From RI-153 sp963752935 (lineage in GTDB: Bacteria > Chloroflexota > Anaerolineae > Caldilineales > Caldilineaceae): a stretch of 64,000 nucleotides of DNA. Under the pieces are notes generated by a model. The model was not told the DNA's origin and ran no database searches. It saw nothing but the letters and a program-made list of their open reading frames with translations. The position numbers and the translations under genes were made by a program. The first letter of the stretch is position 1, and each line of letters begins with the position of its first letter. The stretch covers positions 62,001 through 126,000 of the forward strand of contig CAVWAL010000005.1 in assembly GCA_963752935.1 (NCBI GenBank), read 5' to 3'. This document shows, in pieces, positions 42,811-51,332 of the stretch.

Positions 42811-43560
42811 TCAGGACGGAAAGTCCACGCCGGCTCTGCCGTCTTCAACGTGGACCGGCAGAAGCGTGCCTTGAGCGAAGATCGGTTCCAACTCAATGTC
42901 CAACTGTTCGTAGAGTGGCGGCGGCACGCTGATGTCCGCCAGATAGAGTTGACCGACGGCCCTCTGCGCTTCAGGTTGAAGCAGTCCATGTTTGGGCAGG
43001 GCCAGGGTCATGGTAGCCGTAGCGACAACGTGCGGCGTGTAGAGTCGCCCGCTGGCCGTGTCCAAACCGCTGGGCGCGTCCAGGCTGAGGATGGGCGCCA
43101 TGCTGCTGTTGGCCAACTGGATCAGGGTGGCCGCTACGCCATGCGGATCGCCCTGTAGCCCATAGCCGATGATGGCGTCGATTACCAGATCTGCGGGCGG
43201 CAATTCCCATCCATCTTCCGCCCAGGCAATCGGCAGCCCCATCGCCTCCAGGATGCGCAACTGATGGGCAGGGATGTCGTCGAATGTGTCGGAGCGGTGC
43301 GTGAGCAGCACCTGCACCCAGGCTCCCCAATTGAGCAGATGACGCGCCGCCACCAATCCACCGCCGCCGTTGTTACCCCGCCCGGCCAGGACGACGATGG
43401 GGCGATCCGCCACGTCGCCGTCGAGCATGTTTTTGGCGAGTAAGGCCAGGGCGCGCCCGGCGTTCTCCATCATCTGGATCAGTTCGATATGATATTCCTC
43501 GACCATGAGGCGATCTACCTCGATCATCTGTTCAGTGGTCAGGATAGGGAGAGTGTACAT
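42811..43560 (-). CDS. nnrE: NAD(P)H-hydrate epimerase (YjeF_N domain only)
   Basis: 249 residues from ATG 43560. The YjeF_N domain starts ILTTEQMIEVDRLMVEEY. The phosphate-binding motif is AGRGNNGGGGLVAARHL, with Gly where NNGGDG normally has Asp. DAIIGYGLQG and LSLDAPSGLDTASG follow. The enzyme interconverts R and S forms of hydrated NAD(P)H for repair. The dehydratase half (NnrD) often fused to it is absent, and no separate copy is nearby. Confidence 0.88.
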   Translation of the reverse strand: MYTLPILTTEQMIEVDRLMVEEYHIELIQMMENAGRALALLAKNMLDGDVADRPIVVLAGRGNNGGGGLVAARHLLNWGAWVQVLLTHRSDTFDDIPAHQLRILEAMGLPIAWAEDGWELPPADLVIDAIIGYGLQGDPHGVAATLIQLANSSMAPILSLDAPSGLDTASGRLYTPHVVATATMTLALPKHGLLQPEAQRAVGQLYLADISVPPPLYEQLDIELEPIFAQGTLLPVHVEDGRAGVDFPS

Positions 43561-43800
43561 ACCACTTTGCTTTCTAGAAAGAATCGAACCATTGTCCATC
43601 TGTGATTGGGTAGCATTGTAACATAGGGCAGGCCGAAGAGAAGGGCAAAGATCCGATTCGCCCCGCATTTACGCCACAAAATCCAACGGTGTTATACTCA
43701 AACGGCCTCCTGTGGGGGGCGCAGGTTGAGCCCGAGATCGGTCCTCTGCCGGCGCGTCCCAAGTTTTTCGGTTCTGATCTTCAGGGCAGCTACCCAGAAC

Positions 43801-43854
43801 GGACCGGCACGGAGGCCGGTCCCTACACGTAGGGATGGACCTCCGTGTCCATCC
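43801..43854. repeat. Paired hairpins with complementary loops
   Basis: GGACCGGC/GCCGGTCC (43801-43822) and GGATGGAC/GTCCATCC (43833-43854) are two 8-bp hairpins joined by CTACACGTAG. Their 6-nt loops, ACGGAG and CTCCGT, are exact reverse complements and could pair with each other. It lies in the 477-bp gap upstream of the glycan locus. It resembles dispersed REP-like elements. Confidence 0.7.
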
Positions 43855-43990
43855 GTCGTGGCTTCCCGGTAGATGAGGTCGGATGAGGGCTAAGGCGCAG
43901 CGCCTGTACCAAACGAATTTAGCGGCCTCGTCGGCGATGCCGTCGAGATGCTGAAAATCGCCACAGAGAACACAAAGAGCACAAAGACGC

Positions 43991-44017
43991 CATATCTCCG
44001 CCGTGGTACTTACGCCG
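43991..44017. repeat. Half copy of the palindromic repeat, copy D
   Basis: CTCCGCCGTGGTACTTACG matches one arm of copies B and C (TTTCGCCGTGGTATTTACG). The other arm is missing. It directly precedes the start of the polytopic membrane protein gene. Confidence 0.55.
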
Positions 44018-44037
44018 CAATGGTCTATTGAGTGAGC

Positions 44038-45954
44038 ATGATTGAACTGCGTATCTTTCTCGCCCTGGCGGCGATGCTGCTGATCCCCGGCTGGTTCGCC
44101 CTTGCCCTTACCGGCCTTTGGAGAGAGTGGCCAGGATTGCAGGGCTGGCTCCTGGCGATTGGGATCAGTGTCTCCTTCTACCCGGTCTTTTTTTACACTG
44201 CCCGGTTTTTGCTACCCTGGCTCACCCTGGGCCCGTACAAAATGAGCGCGCTGCTGATCCTGATGCTCATCTTCACGCTGTGGCTTCTGCGCCGGGAAAA
44301 GGCCACTTTGCGCAGGCTCGATCTGTTCGAGTGGATAGCGTTGGCGATCTTTGCGATCACGCTCATCACCCGCTTTTGGATCATCCGCGATCAACCGTAT
44401 CCGGCCTGGAGCGATTCGGTTCATCATGCCCTGTTGACCCAGTTGACGGCGGTGCAGGGACAGTTGCCCCAAACGCTGGAACCCTACTTTCCTATTCCAT
44501 TGGATCAGTATCACCTGGGTTTGTACGCTTTGAGCGCCACCCTGGAGTGGATCGCGCAGGTGCCTGCTCACACTGCTCTGCTGTGGACGGCACAGATGCT
44601 CAATGCCCTCTGCGGCATCGGGGTGTACCTGGTGTTGGATCGCAAGGTGGGGCGGGTGGGGGCGATTGCGGGGGCCGTCACGGCCAGTCTCCTGCTCAGC
44701 CAGCCTGCATTCTACGTCAATTGGGGAAGGTTCACCCAGTTATCCAGCCAGGTAGTCCTGTTGATCGGCTGGCTGCTCGTCTGGGAAGCGTTGTCGATGT
44801 GGGCAGAAGAGCGGCGGCAGCCGTGGCGCAAGGTGCTGGGGTATACGCTATTGGCGGCGGTGAGCACAGCATCGGTCTTTCTACTCCATTTTCGGGTTGC
44901 CGCTTTCTATCTACCGCTGATTGCGTTGACGGTGCTCTGGGTAGTCTGGAGAGCGCGCCGAGATCGAAGCAGAATGACCCGAGCGATCGGGGGGGTCCTC
45001 GCCGTCGGCGCACTCTCGCTGCTGCTGGTGATGCCCGTCCTGGTGGATGCGATGCAGGTCTATGTCACGATGAGGTCTACGCCGGCAGTTGTTGGCGGCG
45101 CAGAGACGGTGCGCGGTGGCACATCGAATTACTTCCACTTTGATCCGGCGACATTCCCCTATTTGATCGGTGCAGATGCATGGTTCCTGTGGTTGGCGGT
45201 TGCGGCAGCCATCGCAGGGATTGTCCGCCACAGCAAGATCGCGCTGATTAGTCTGTTTTGGCTGGCCTGTCTCTTTGGGCTGGGCTATACCTATTTGCTG
45301 GGCATCCCCCTGCTCAACCTGACCAATTTGGGCGCGGTGCTGATCATGCTTTACTTGCCGATTGGTCTTGTCATCGGTGTGGTTGCCGAAGAGATCGTCC
45401 GTATCACCCAAAATCGTCGAGGCGTGGCCTACGGGCTAAGCGTCTGCTTTCTCATCGCCGGGTTGGCGGCGGCCCCGGCCCGTGCCACAAGCGTCGAGCC
45501 CTACCGCTACTTTGTCACCCCGGCCGACGTGGCGGCAATGGAGTGGATCAATACACATACCGAGCCAGACGCACTGTTTGCCATCAACACCTACTTCTGG
45601 CTATCAGAGGCGCCACACGGCACGGATGCAGGGTATTGGATTCCTTACTTTACCGGACGAAGAACGACTGCGGCTGTGATGATATTTTCATCGTTGGCCG
45701 ATAGAAGCTATCGCAATCAGAAGTCACTCGCCCTCTCGGAACAAGCTGAGCAGCTAGAAAGCGATCCTTCGTCTGTGGCACAACTGGCTGAACTGGGCGT
45801 GGACTATATTTTCATCGGTCAAAGAGGCGACTTTGCATCGTCGGGTCTCCGCTTTGACGAGTTGCAAGGGCAAAGTGGTCTGGAGGAAGTCTACAACAGT
45901 GAGGGGACCAGCATCTTTCGATTAAGCAACGCTCCTTCAACAGGGAGTGAGTAG
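44038..45954 (+). CDS. Polytopic membrane protein, probable glycosyltransferase-like (GT-C type)
   Basis: 638 residues from ATG 44038 (a GTG lies 6 nt earlier). About thirteen membrane helices span residues 5-480, followed by a soluble C-terminal part (about 485-638) with VTPADVAAMEWINTHTEPDALFAINTY and LGVDYIFIGQRGD. The external loop WSDSVHHALLTQLTAVQGQLPQ contains an Asp-rich area as in GT-C enzymes that use lipid-linked sugars. It heads the surface-glycan block and may move or transfer polyprenyl-linked glycans. The precise family is uncertain. Confidence 0.75.
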   Translation: MIELRIFLALAAMLLIPGWFALALTGLWREWPGLQGWLLAIGISVSFYPVFFYTARFLLPWLTLGPYKMSALLILMLIFTLWLLRREKATLRRLDLFEWIALAIFAITLITRFWIIRDQPYPAWSDSVHHALLTQLTAVQGQLPQTLEPYFPIPLDQYHLGLYALSATLEWIAQVPAHTALLWTAQMLNALCGIGVYLVLDRKVGRVGAIAGAVTASLLLSQPAFYVNWGRFTQLSSQVVLLIGWLLVWEALSMWAEERRQPWRKVLGYTLLAAVSTASVFLLHFRVAAFYLPLIALTVLWVVWRARRDRSRMTRAIGGVLAVGALSLLLVMPVLVDAMQVYVTMRSTPAVVGGAETVRGGTSNYFHFDPATFPYLIGADAWFLWLAVAAAIAGIVRHSKIALISLFWLACLFGLGYTYLLGIPLLNLTNLGAVLIMLYLPIGLVIGVVAEEIVRITQNRRGVAYGLSVCFLIAGLAAAPARATSVEPYRYFVTPADVAAMEWINTHTEPDALFAINTYFWLSEAPHGTDAGYWIPYFTGRRTTAAVMIFSSLADRSYRNQKSLALSEQAEQLESDPSSVAQLAELGVDYIFIGQRGDFASSGLRFDELQGQSGLEEVYNSEGTSIFRLSNAPSTGSE

Positions 45955-46004
45955 GCCGTGTTGATAGTTCACAGGGCTCCTCTGTCAATTCATTGCACTT
46001 TCGT

Positions 46005-46058
46005 ACGGGCGCTGCTTGCCGCGCCCTGTGCCGAGTGGGCGTGGCAAGCAGCGCCCGT
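46005..46058. terminator. Bidirectional terminator in the glycan locus
   Basis: ACGGGCGCTGCTTGCC and GGCAAGCAGCGCCCGT form a perfect 16-bp stem, which can extend inward through GCGCCC/GGGCGT. It lies between convergent genes, the membrane protein and the reverse-strand methyltransferase. Confidence 0.85.
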
Positions 46059-46085
46059 GCCCATCATTTCATGCTTGACGCAACC

Positions 46086-46844
46086 CTAAAAGGAGCGGTA
46101 GTGATTCCAATCTCTTGTGTCTTCTCCCACTTTACGCAGGACACAGTAGTTTCGTTCGTAGAGATCTAGCTGTCTGTGTGTGAACGGCAACAACCAACCG
46201 TGAACATCGGTTGGACTTTGCAAAGCGTTTTTGGCAATACGGGTAAACTTGCGCCAGGGCGGTACAACTTTGTCGTGGAATACTGGTTCAATCTGATAGT
46301 TTGGATAATTTCTCAAGACAAAGCTCAATAGTTTGCGCACAGAGGGCATCCACAAGTCATGTAACATGAGCAGTCCACCCGGCGCTACCAGTCGATTGGC
46401 GAACCAAAAATCAATCAGTACATAGTCAAATAGATGAGCGCCGTCGATTAAGATAAAGTCGAACTGCTCCTGTTGTTGCACCAACTCTGGCAGAACCTCG
46501 TGCGAAGAAAGTTCAAAGAAACGAACCAATTTACGCATATTCATCCGCTCTAAATTGAGCAGTCCGACAGACTTCCAAAGCGAACTTTGCAGGGGATCAA
46601 AGGCGGTGTGGCACTCTTGATCTGTGGCGCGCCCATTGTCAAGATGTGCTTGACAGATGAAAAGGGTTGATAATCCAAAGGCAAGTCCGATTTCCAGCGT
46701 CCGTTTTGCATTTGTTTGTCGCACCAGATCATAAATCGCCTTACCTTCACTACGCAGGATGGAGGCAGGAAAAGCAGAAATGGCTTGTCCCTCGGCGTCG
46801 TGAACGATCTTCTGCGAATAAATCGACTCTATCAACGTGTTCAT
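46086..46844 (-). CDS. Class I methyltransferase (Methyltransf_24-like)
   Basis: 252 residues with AAAGGAA before the ATG. SAM-binding region RTLEIGLAFGLSTLFI (about 48-63), and DFILIDGAHLFDYVLIDFWFA, LVAPGGLLMLHD are characteristic of Methyltransf_24 proteins found in glycan clusters, where they often modify sugars. The C-terminal basic region (WRKFTRIAKNAL) is unusual. It is divergent from the first GT4 gene. Confidence 0.88.
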   Translation of the reverse strand: MNTLIESIYSQKIVHDAEGQAISAFPASILRSEGKAIYDLVRQTNAKRTLEIGLAFGLSTLFICQAHLDNGRATDQECHTAFDPLQSSLWKSVGLLNLERMNMRKLVRFFELSSHEVLPELVQQQEQFDFILIDGAHLFDYVLIDFWFANRLVAPGGLLMLHDLWMPSVRKLLSFVLRNYPNYQIEPVFHDKVVPPWRKFTRIAKNALQSPTDVHGWLLPFTHRQLDLYERNYCVLRKVGEDTRDWNHYRSF

Positions 46845-46950
46845 CTACATTCCTTTGAGATTTCCAACGGTATTGGGCCTTAGGCAAGGCAACATGCCTG
46901 ACATTATCTCGTTATTTGCGGCCTGCACCAAAACGAGAGATCGTTCTCCT

Positions 46951-48084
46951 ATGAAATTAACCCTGATTGGCCCTGTACACCCATACCGTGGCGGAATAGC
47001 CCAATATTCCACGTTTCTGTACAGGGCACTTGCCCAGAAACACGATGTGAACTTTGTCTCCTTTGCCTGGCAATACCCGCGCTGGCTTTTCCCAGGGAGG
47101 AGTGATCGAGATGCCAGTAAAACGGTTCTAAGGGTTGAAGCTGATTACTTACTGACCCCGCTAGAACCGTGGAATTGGTGGCAAACGGCACAGACTATTC
47201 AAGCGGAACGCCCCGATGCCGTCATCTGCTCATGGTGGCACCCCGATCGGGCGCCGGCCTTTGGTGCGCTTGCCCGATTCCTCAACCGGGCACAAATCCC
47301 TTTTTATTACGTGTGTCACAACGTGTTACCTCATGAAAATCAACCGTGGGATAGTGCATTGGTGAAGTTTGCCTTACATCCTGCTAGAGCCTGCATCGTG
47401 CATTCCCGTGCGGACGAAGAGCAATTGCGCGCACTCTTGCCCAAGATGACGATTCGGCGAGGGTTCCTACCTGTTTACAATGATCCTTCTTTCGGTGAAG
47501 AGCTGATGCGAGAAGATCTTCACGGCGATCTGAATCTTCCACGAGATCAGGGAATCCTCCTCTTCTTTGGGCTCGTGCGCCCATACAAAGGGTTAGCAGT
47601 CTTGATCGACGCCCTCTGTCACGTAACGCATCCGGTGCACTTATTGATCGTGGGTGAATTCTGGGAACCGATCGAGAAGTATCAATCACAGATCCAGAAA
47701 TTAGCTCTGGCAAATCGAGTGACCATTGTCAATGAATACGTTCCGAATGAGGCGGTTGCCTCTTACCTGGCGACGGCGGATGTGCTCATCGCGCCGTATT
47801 TGAGTGCCAGCCAGAGCGCTGTGATTCAGTTAGCCTTAGGCCATGAACTCCCCGTGATTGCCAGCGCAGTGGGCGGAATTCCCGATGCCATTCAGGAAGG
47901 CAAAACAGGCTTACTGGTGCCGCCCGGCGATCCAGTAGCTTTGGCAGCAGCGATCGACGATTTCTTTTCCTCCCGGCGAGCCGAAACGCTTCGACAAGGC
48001 GCAGTTGCCCATCGCCGGCAATATAGCTGGGAAAATCTAGGCAAGTTGATTGAAATGATGGCAAACGGCGAGGAAGACGAATAG
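46951..48084 (+). CDS. GT4-family glycosyltransferase
   Basis: 377 residues from ATG 46951 (MKLTLIGPVHPYRGGIAQYS). An in-frame upstream extension exists but is not family-like. Donor-domain motifs are LFFGLVRPYKGL, IVGEFWEP, YLATADVLIAPYLSASQSAVIQLALGHELPVIAS and GLLVPPGDPVAL. It is typical of enzymes for surface polysaccharides. Its stop overlaps the next GT4 start by one base, so both are coupled. Confidence 0.92.
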   Translation: MKLTLIGPVHPYRGGIAQYSTFLYRALAQKHDVNFVSFAWQYPRWLFPGRSDRDASKTVLRVEADYLLTPLEPWNWWQTAQTIQAERPDAVICSWWHPDRAPAFGALARFLNRAQIPFYYVCHNVLPHENQPWDSALVKFALHPARACIVHSRADEEQLRALLPKMTIRRGFLPVYNDPSFGEELMREDLHGDLNLPRDQGILLFFGLVRPYKGLAVLIDALCHVTHPVHLLIVGEFWEPIEKYQSQIQKLALANRVTIVNEYVPNEAVASYLATADVLIAPYLSASQSAVIQLALGHELPVIASAVGGIPDAIQEGKTGLLVPPGDPVALAAAIDDFFSSRRAETLRQGAVAHRRQYSWENLGKLIEMMANGEEDE

Positions 48085-49307
48085 TGCAAATTCTCTTCAT
48101 CGGACAACAGAGCCTGAGTAGCCCGAGTGGTTTAGGGCGCCACTGGCCCCTGGCCAAGGAATTGGCTGCATCAGGCCATCGTGTGCGCATCATCACATTG
48201 CATCATGATTGGGCGCGACTGGAGACGCCCGTCTTCACACAAGAGAAAGTAGAAGTGGTTTACGTTGGGCAGATGCAGGTTCTTAAACGCAACGGACAGA
48301 AATCCTACTATCCCGCAGCAGAGTTACTAAAAGTCACCCTACAGTCCGTCTTCGCCATGTACAGAGCCATCGTGCAAGCGCAGCGCCAAGGATTCCACAT
48401 TGTTCACCTTATGAAGCCGCAACCGGTGAATGGGCTGGCCTGGCTATCGGCTAGGCGACATCTGCGCAGGACGCAGTTTTTCGTTGACTGTGATGATTAT
48501 GAATTGGGATTTGTTGCCCAGCGCGGTTTCTTCATTCGCACCGCCGTTGATCGGTTTGAAAGGCACATGCCTCTGGGGGCGGAAGGTGTGACGGTCAACA
48601 CGGCACACACCAGACGGCGGCTACTGGCACAAGGAGTAGCAGAGCGAAAGATCCACTACGTGCCTAATGGCATTGAACGTAGCCGCTTCCTACAACGGAA
48701 CGAGCAGCTAGAATCTGAACTGCGCCAACAATACCGCTTTCGCACCGGATCGCTGGTCGTTTACGTGGGGGCGCTTAGTATCGACTCGCACGCAGTGGAT
48801 CTTCTCATCCATGCGTTTGGTGTTGCCAGGCAGCAGATGCCGGATCTCCACTTGCTCCTGGTGGGAGATGGACCAGATCGACAAAAGCTTGAACAACTGA
48901 TAGCATCTATGGCGCTCAAAGAGGCCATCACATTCACCGGGCAGGTCGATCCGGCAGAGGTACCCAGCTATCTGCGTATTGCAGATGTCTCGGTGGAGGC
49001 GACACGGACGACACCTGTGGCCGAAGGGCGGTTTCCGTTGAAAATTCTGGAAAGCCTGGCAGCGGGAGTACCTATCGTTTGTGGCGCAGTTGGGGATCGG
49101 GTGCCAACTTTGCGGCCGGACGATCAAGAAGAGGCCGGCCTTTTGGTTGAACCAGACGACCCACAGGCATTGGCGCAGGGCATCTGTAGGGTGCTGAGTT
49201 CTCCCGAGCTGGCAGATAAATTACGGCGTAACGGGTTACGTCGCGCAGAGGACTTTTACTGGGATCGTTTGGCGCCTGCCGTCATGCAAGTATACAACCC
49301 GCCCTGA
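48084..49307 (+). CDS. GT4-family glycosyltransferase
   Basis: 407 residues from a GTG at 48084, preceded by GAGGAAG within the upstream gene. N-terminal domain MQILFIGQQSLSSPSGLGRH with HLMKPQPVNGLAW; DCDDYELGF; donor domain VYVGALSIDSHAVDLL, LLLVGDGPDRQKLEQL, VEATRTTPVAEGRFPLKILESLAAGVPIV. Transfers a sugar in the same pathway as the previous gene; sugar and acceptor are unknown. Confidence 0.92.
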   Translation: MQILFIGQQSLSSPSGLGRHWPLAKELAASGHRVRIITLHHDWARLETPVFTQEKVEVVYVGQMQVLKRNGQKSYYPAAELLKVTLQSVFAMYRAIVQAQRQGFHIVHLMKPQPVNGLAWLSARRHLRRTQFFVDCDDYELGFVAQRGFFIRTAVDRFERHMPLGAEGVTVNTAHTRRRLLAQGVAERKIHYVPNGIERSRFLQRNEQLESELRQQYRFRTGSLVVYVGALSIDSHAVDLLIHAFGVARQQMPDLHLLLVGDGPDRQKLEQLIASMALKEAITFTGQVDPAEVPSYLRIADVSVEATRTTPVAEGRFPLKILESLAAGVPIVCGAVGDRVPTLRPDDQEEAGLLVEPDDPQALAQGICRVLSSPELADKLRRNGLRRAEDFYWDRLAPAVMQVYNPP

Positions 49308-49368
49308 CGTGGAATCACTGTACCTACGCTCTGTCAAAACTACTCACTAGAGGGCCAGTCTTTCATTC

Positions 49369-50263
49369 ATGGACTCGATTTCTGTCTCCATCATTGTGCC
49401 CACGTATGAATCGCCGGGGCTATTGTCAACGCTGCAAGGGTTGCAGAACCAGACGGCACCCTCACATACCATGGAAATTCTTGTGGTGGGCCAACAAACA
49501 GGCGACTGGATCACTCACTTTCCAAATGTTCGCTATGTGCATGTCACGGATCGCCCTACAGCGGCGCGCAACCGTAACCAGGGCGCCGCTTGTGCCCGGG
49601 GAAAGTGGCTCTGCTTTACCGACTCAGACTGCGTCCCCGAGCCCGACTGGGTTCAGCAGTTGATTGATGCAATCGCAGCCTATGATGCACAGGCCTTTTA
49701 TGGTCATGTAACCATTCCGGCTGATACAACCTATGGGGGGCGTTGTGATCCACTTGCTGGTTTTCGATCCGTGCATTGGCCGCTATCCTCACGTTGTCAA
49801 ACGCGCAGCAACCCTCAACTTCTGTATTGAGCGTGATCTCTTTTTTGAAATGGGCGGCTTCGACGAGGCATTTCCGTTTGCAGCCGGTGAAGATCTCGAT
49901 TTTAACTATCGATTACAACAAGCCGGCCATTCAATCTATTTCATACCCGCAGCCTGTGTGGAGCACCGTCACAGTCGACAGACACTGACGAGTGCCTGGG
50001 GGCATATTCAGCGCTATGGAGAGGCCAATGCTCAGTTTCGGCTTTTGCGAGGGATGGATCGGCGCTGGCGGTTAACGCATCGTCTGGCGCGTCTACCCGG
50101 AATTGGTGAACTATTCGCGGTCCTACGTACGCTGGGGCGTACTGGTTTGAGGGCAGCAAGATATCTCTTTGGTTCGCCACAAAGCCTGGTAGCAATTCCT
50201 GGAATTGGGATTCTGGATCTGGCGCATGCGCTGGGTATCGTACGCTATCTGCGCCGCACTTGA
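49369..50263 (+). CDS. GT2-family glycosyltransferase interrupted by a frameshift
   Basis: Two overlapping frames give one GT2 protein. Frame one (from ATG 49369) carries ISVSIIVPTYESPGLL, TAARNRNQGAACARGKWLCF and the metal motif DSDCVPE, then ends 49830. Frame two continues GVVIHLLVFDPCIGRYPHVV, KRAATLNFCIERDLF, FDEAFPFAAGEDLDFNYRLQQAG with the catalytic ED. Removing one G from the G6 run at 49735-49740 joins them as TYGGVVIH. It is a pseudogene, phase-variable gene or base error. In full it would be about 297 residues. Confidence 0.85.
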
Positions 50264-50271
50264 AGGTGAAT

Positions 50272-51187
50272 ATGGGTGAGAAAATAGGCGTCGTGATCCT
50301 GAACTGGAACGGATGGGACATGACGCTCTCCACGATCAAGAGCCTGCGACAGACGAACAACCTCGACGCAAACTGGCCTATATGCGTGGTGGATAACGGT
50401 TCGACAGATGACTCTGTCCCCCATCTGCGGCTCGAACAAGGCATAGACCTGATTGAGCTATCTGAAAATCACGGGTTTGCCGCCGGCAACAATGTGGGCA
50501 TTCGTCGTGCATTGGCGGCCGGCTGCACTATCATACTGCTGCTCAACAACGACGTGATCCTCGATCCGGACTTTCTGGAGCCTTCGTTAAAGCGCCTGGC
50601 CCAGAACCCCAAGGCACTTGTCGTAAGCCCCAAAATCCATTTTGCCGAGCCGCCGGAACGGATCTGGTATGCAGGCGGCAATTTCCGATATCCTCGACTG
50701 ATCGGCGAAAATGGTTGGGCTGGATCAAGAAGACAGAGGCCAATTTGATAGCCCAAGGATTGTAGATTTCGTTACCGGCTGTTGTATGCTAGTGGCAGCA
50801 GAAGCCTTTGAAAAGATAGGTGTGCTCGACGAAGACTTCTTTTTTTATCAAGAGGATGTGGATTTTTGCTACAGAGTGACCAAAGCGGGGTATCAGGTCT
50901 GGTACGAACCTCAATCGCTTGTCTGGCATGCCGTCTCTTCCTCCACAGCCAATAATTCAGCCTGGCGTACTTTTCTGTATGCACAGAGTCGTGTTGTCTT
51001 CTTTGGTAAGCACATCAAAGGGCTGGATTGGATTCCGGTAATCGGGCTGGAAGTCATTCGACTATGCCGAACGGTACTGACGCATCTACTCAATAGAAGA
51101 CCTGCGGAAGCGTGGTCGTATATGAGCGGGATCATGAATGGGATTAAGATTGTCTACACCAATCGAAAGACCAGGCGCGCTGTTTAA
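50272..51187 (+). CDS. GT2-family glycosyltransferase interrupted by a frameshift
   Basis: AAGGTGA precedes ATG 50272. The first frame shows VVILNWNGWDMTLSTIKSL, VVDNGSTDDS, NHGFAAGNNVGIR and LLLNNDVILDPDF, as in rhamnosyl-type GT2 enzymes, and ends 50748. The second frame (open from 50711) continues GLDQEDRGQFDSPRIVDFVT, GCCMLVAAEAFEKIGVLDEDFFFYQEDVDFCYRV. Deleting one base near the A4 run at 50708-50711 restores one gene of about 305 residues. As with the preceding gene, an assembly error is a real possibility. Confidence 0.85.
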
Positions 51188-51332
51188 GCATAAGAATTGT
51201 ACTTCTCCAACTTTGCAGCCTGGTACAAGCCAGTTCCGCGTCGCGATGTGCCTCTCCTTTATCTCCACTCGGCAAGATAGCAAACAGCCATTGTTAAGCA
51301 GCCTAGAGTAGTAAGTAGCTGAGACGAACTCT

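Noticed and set aside
44118..45143. Second forward frame of 341 codons inside the membrane-protein gene
   Set aside because: It lacks hydrophobic segments and family-like sequence; the overlapping 638-residue frame has regular membrane helices.
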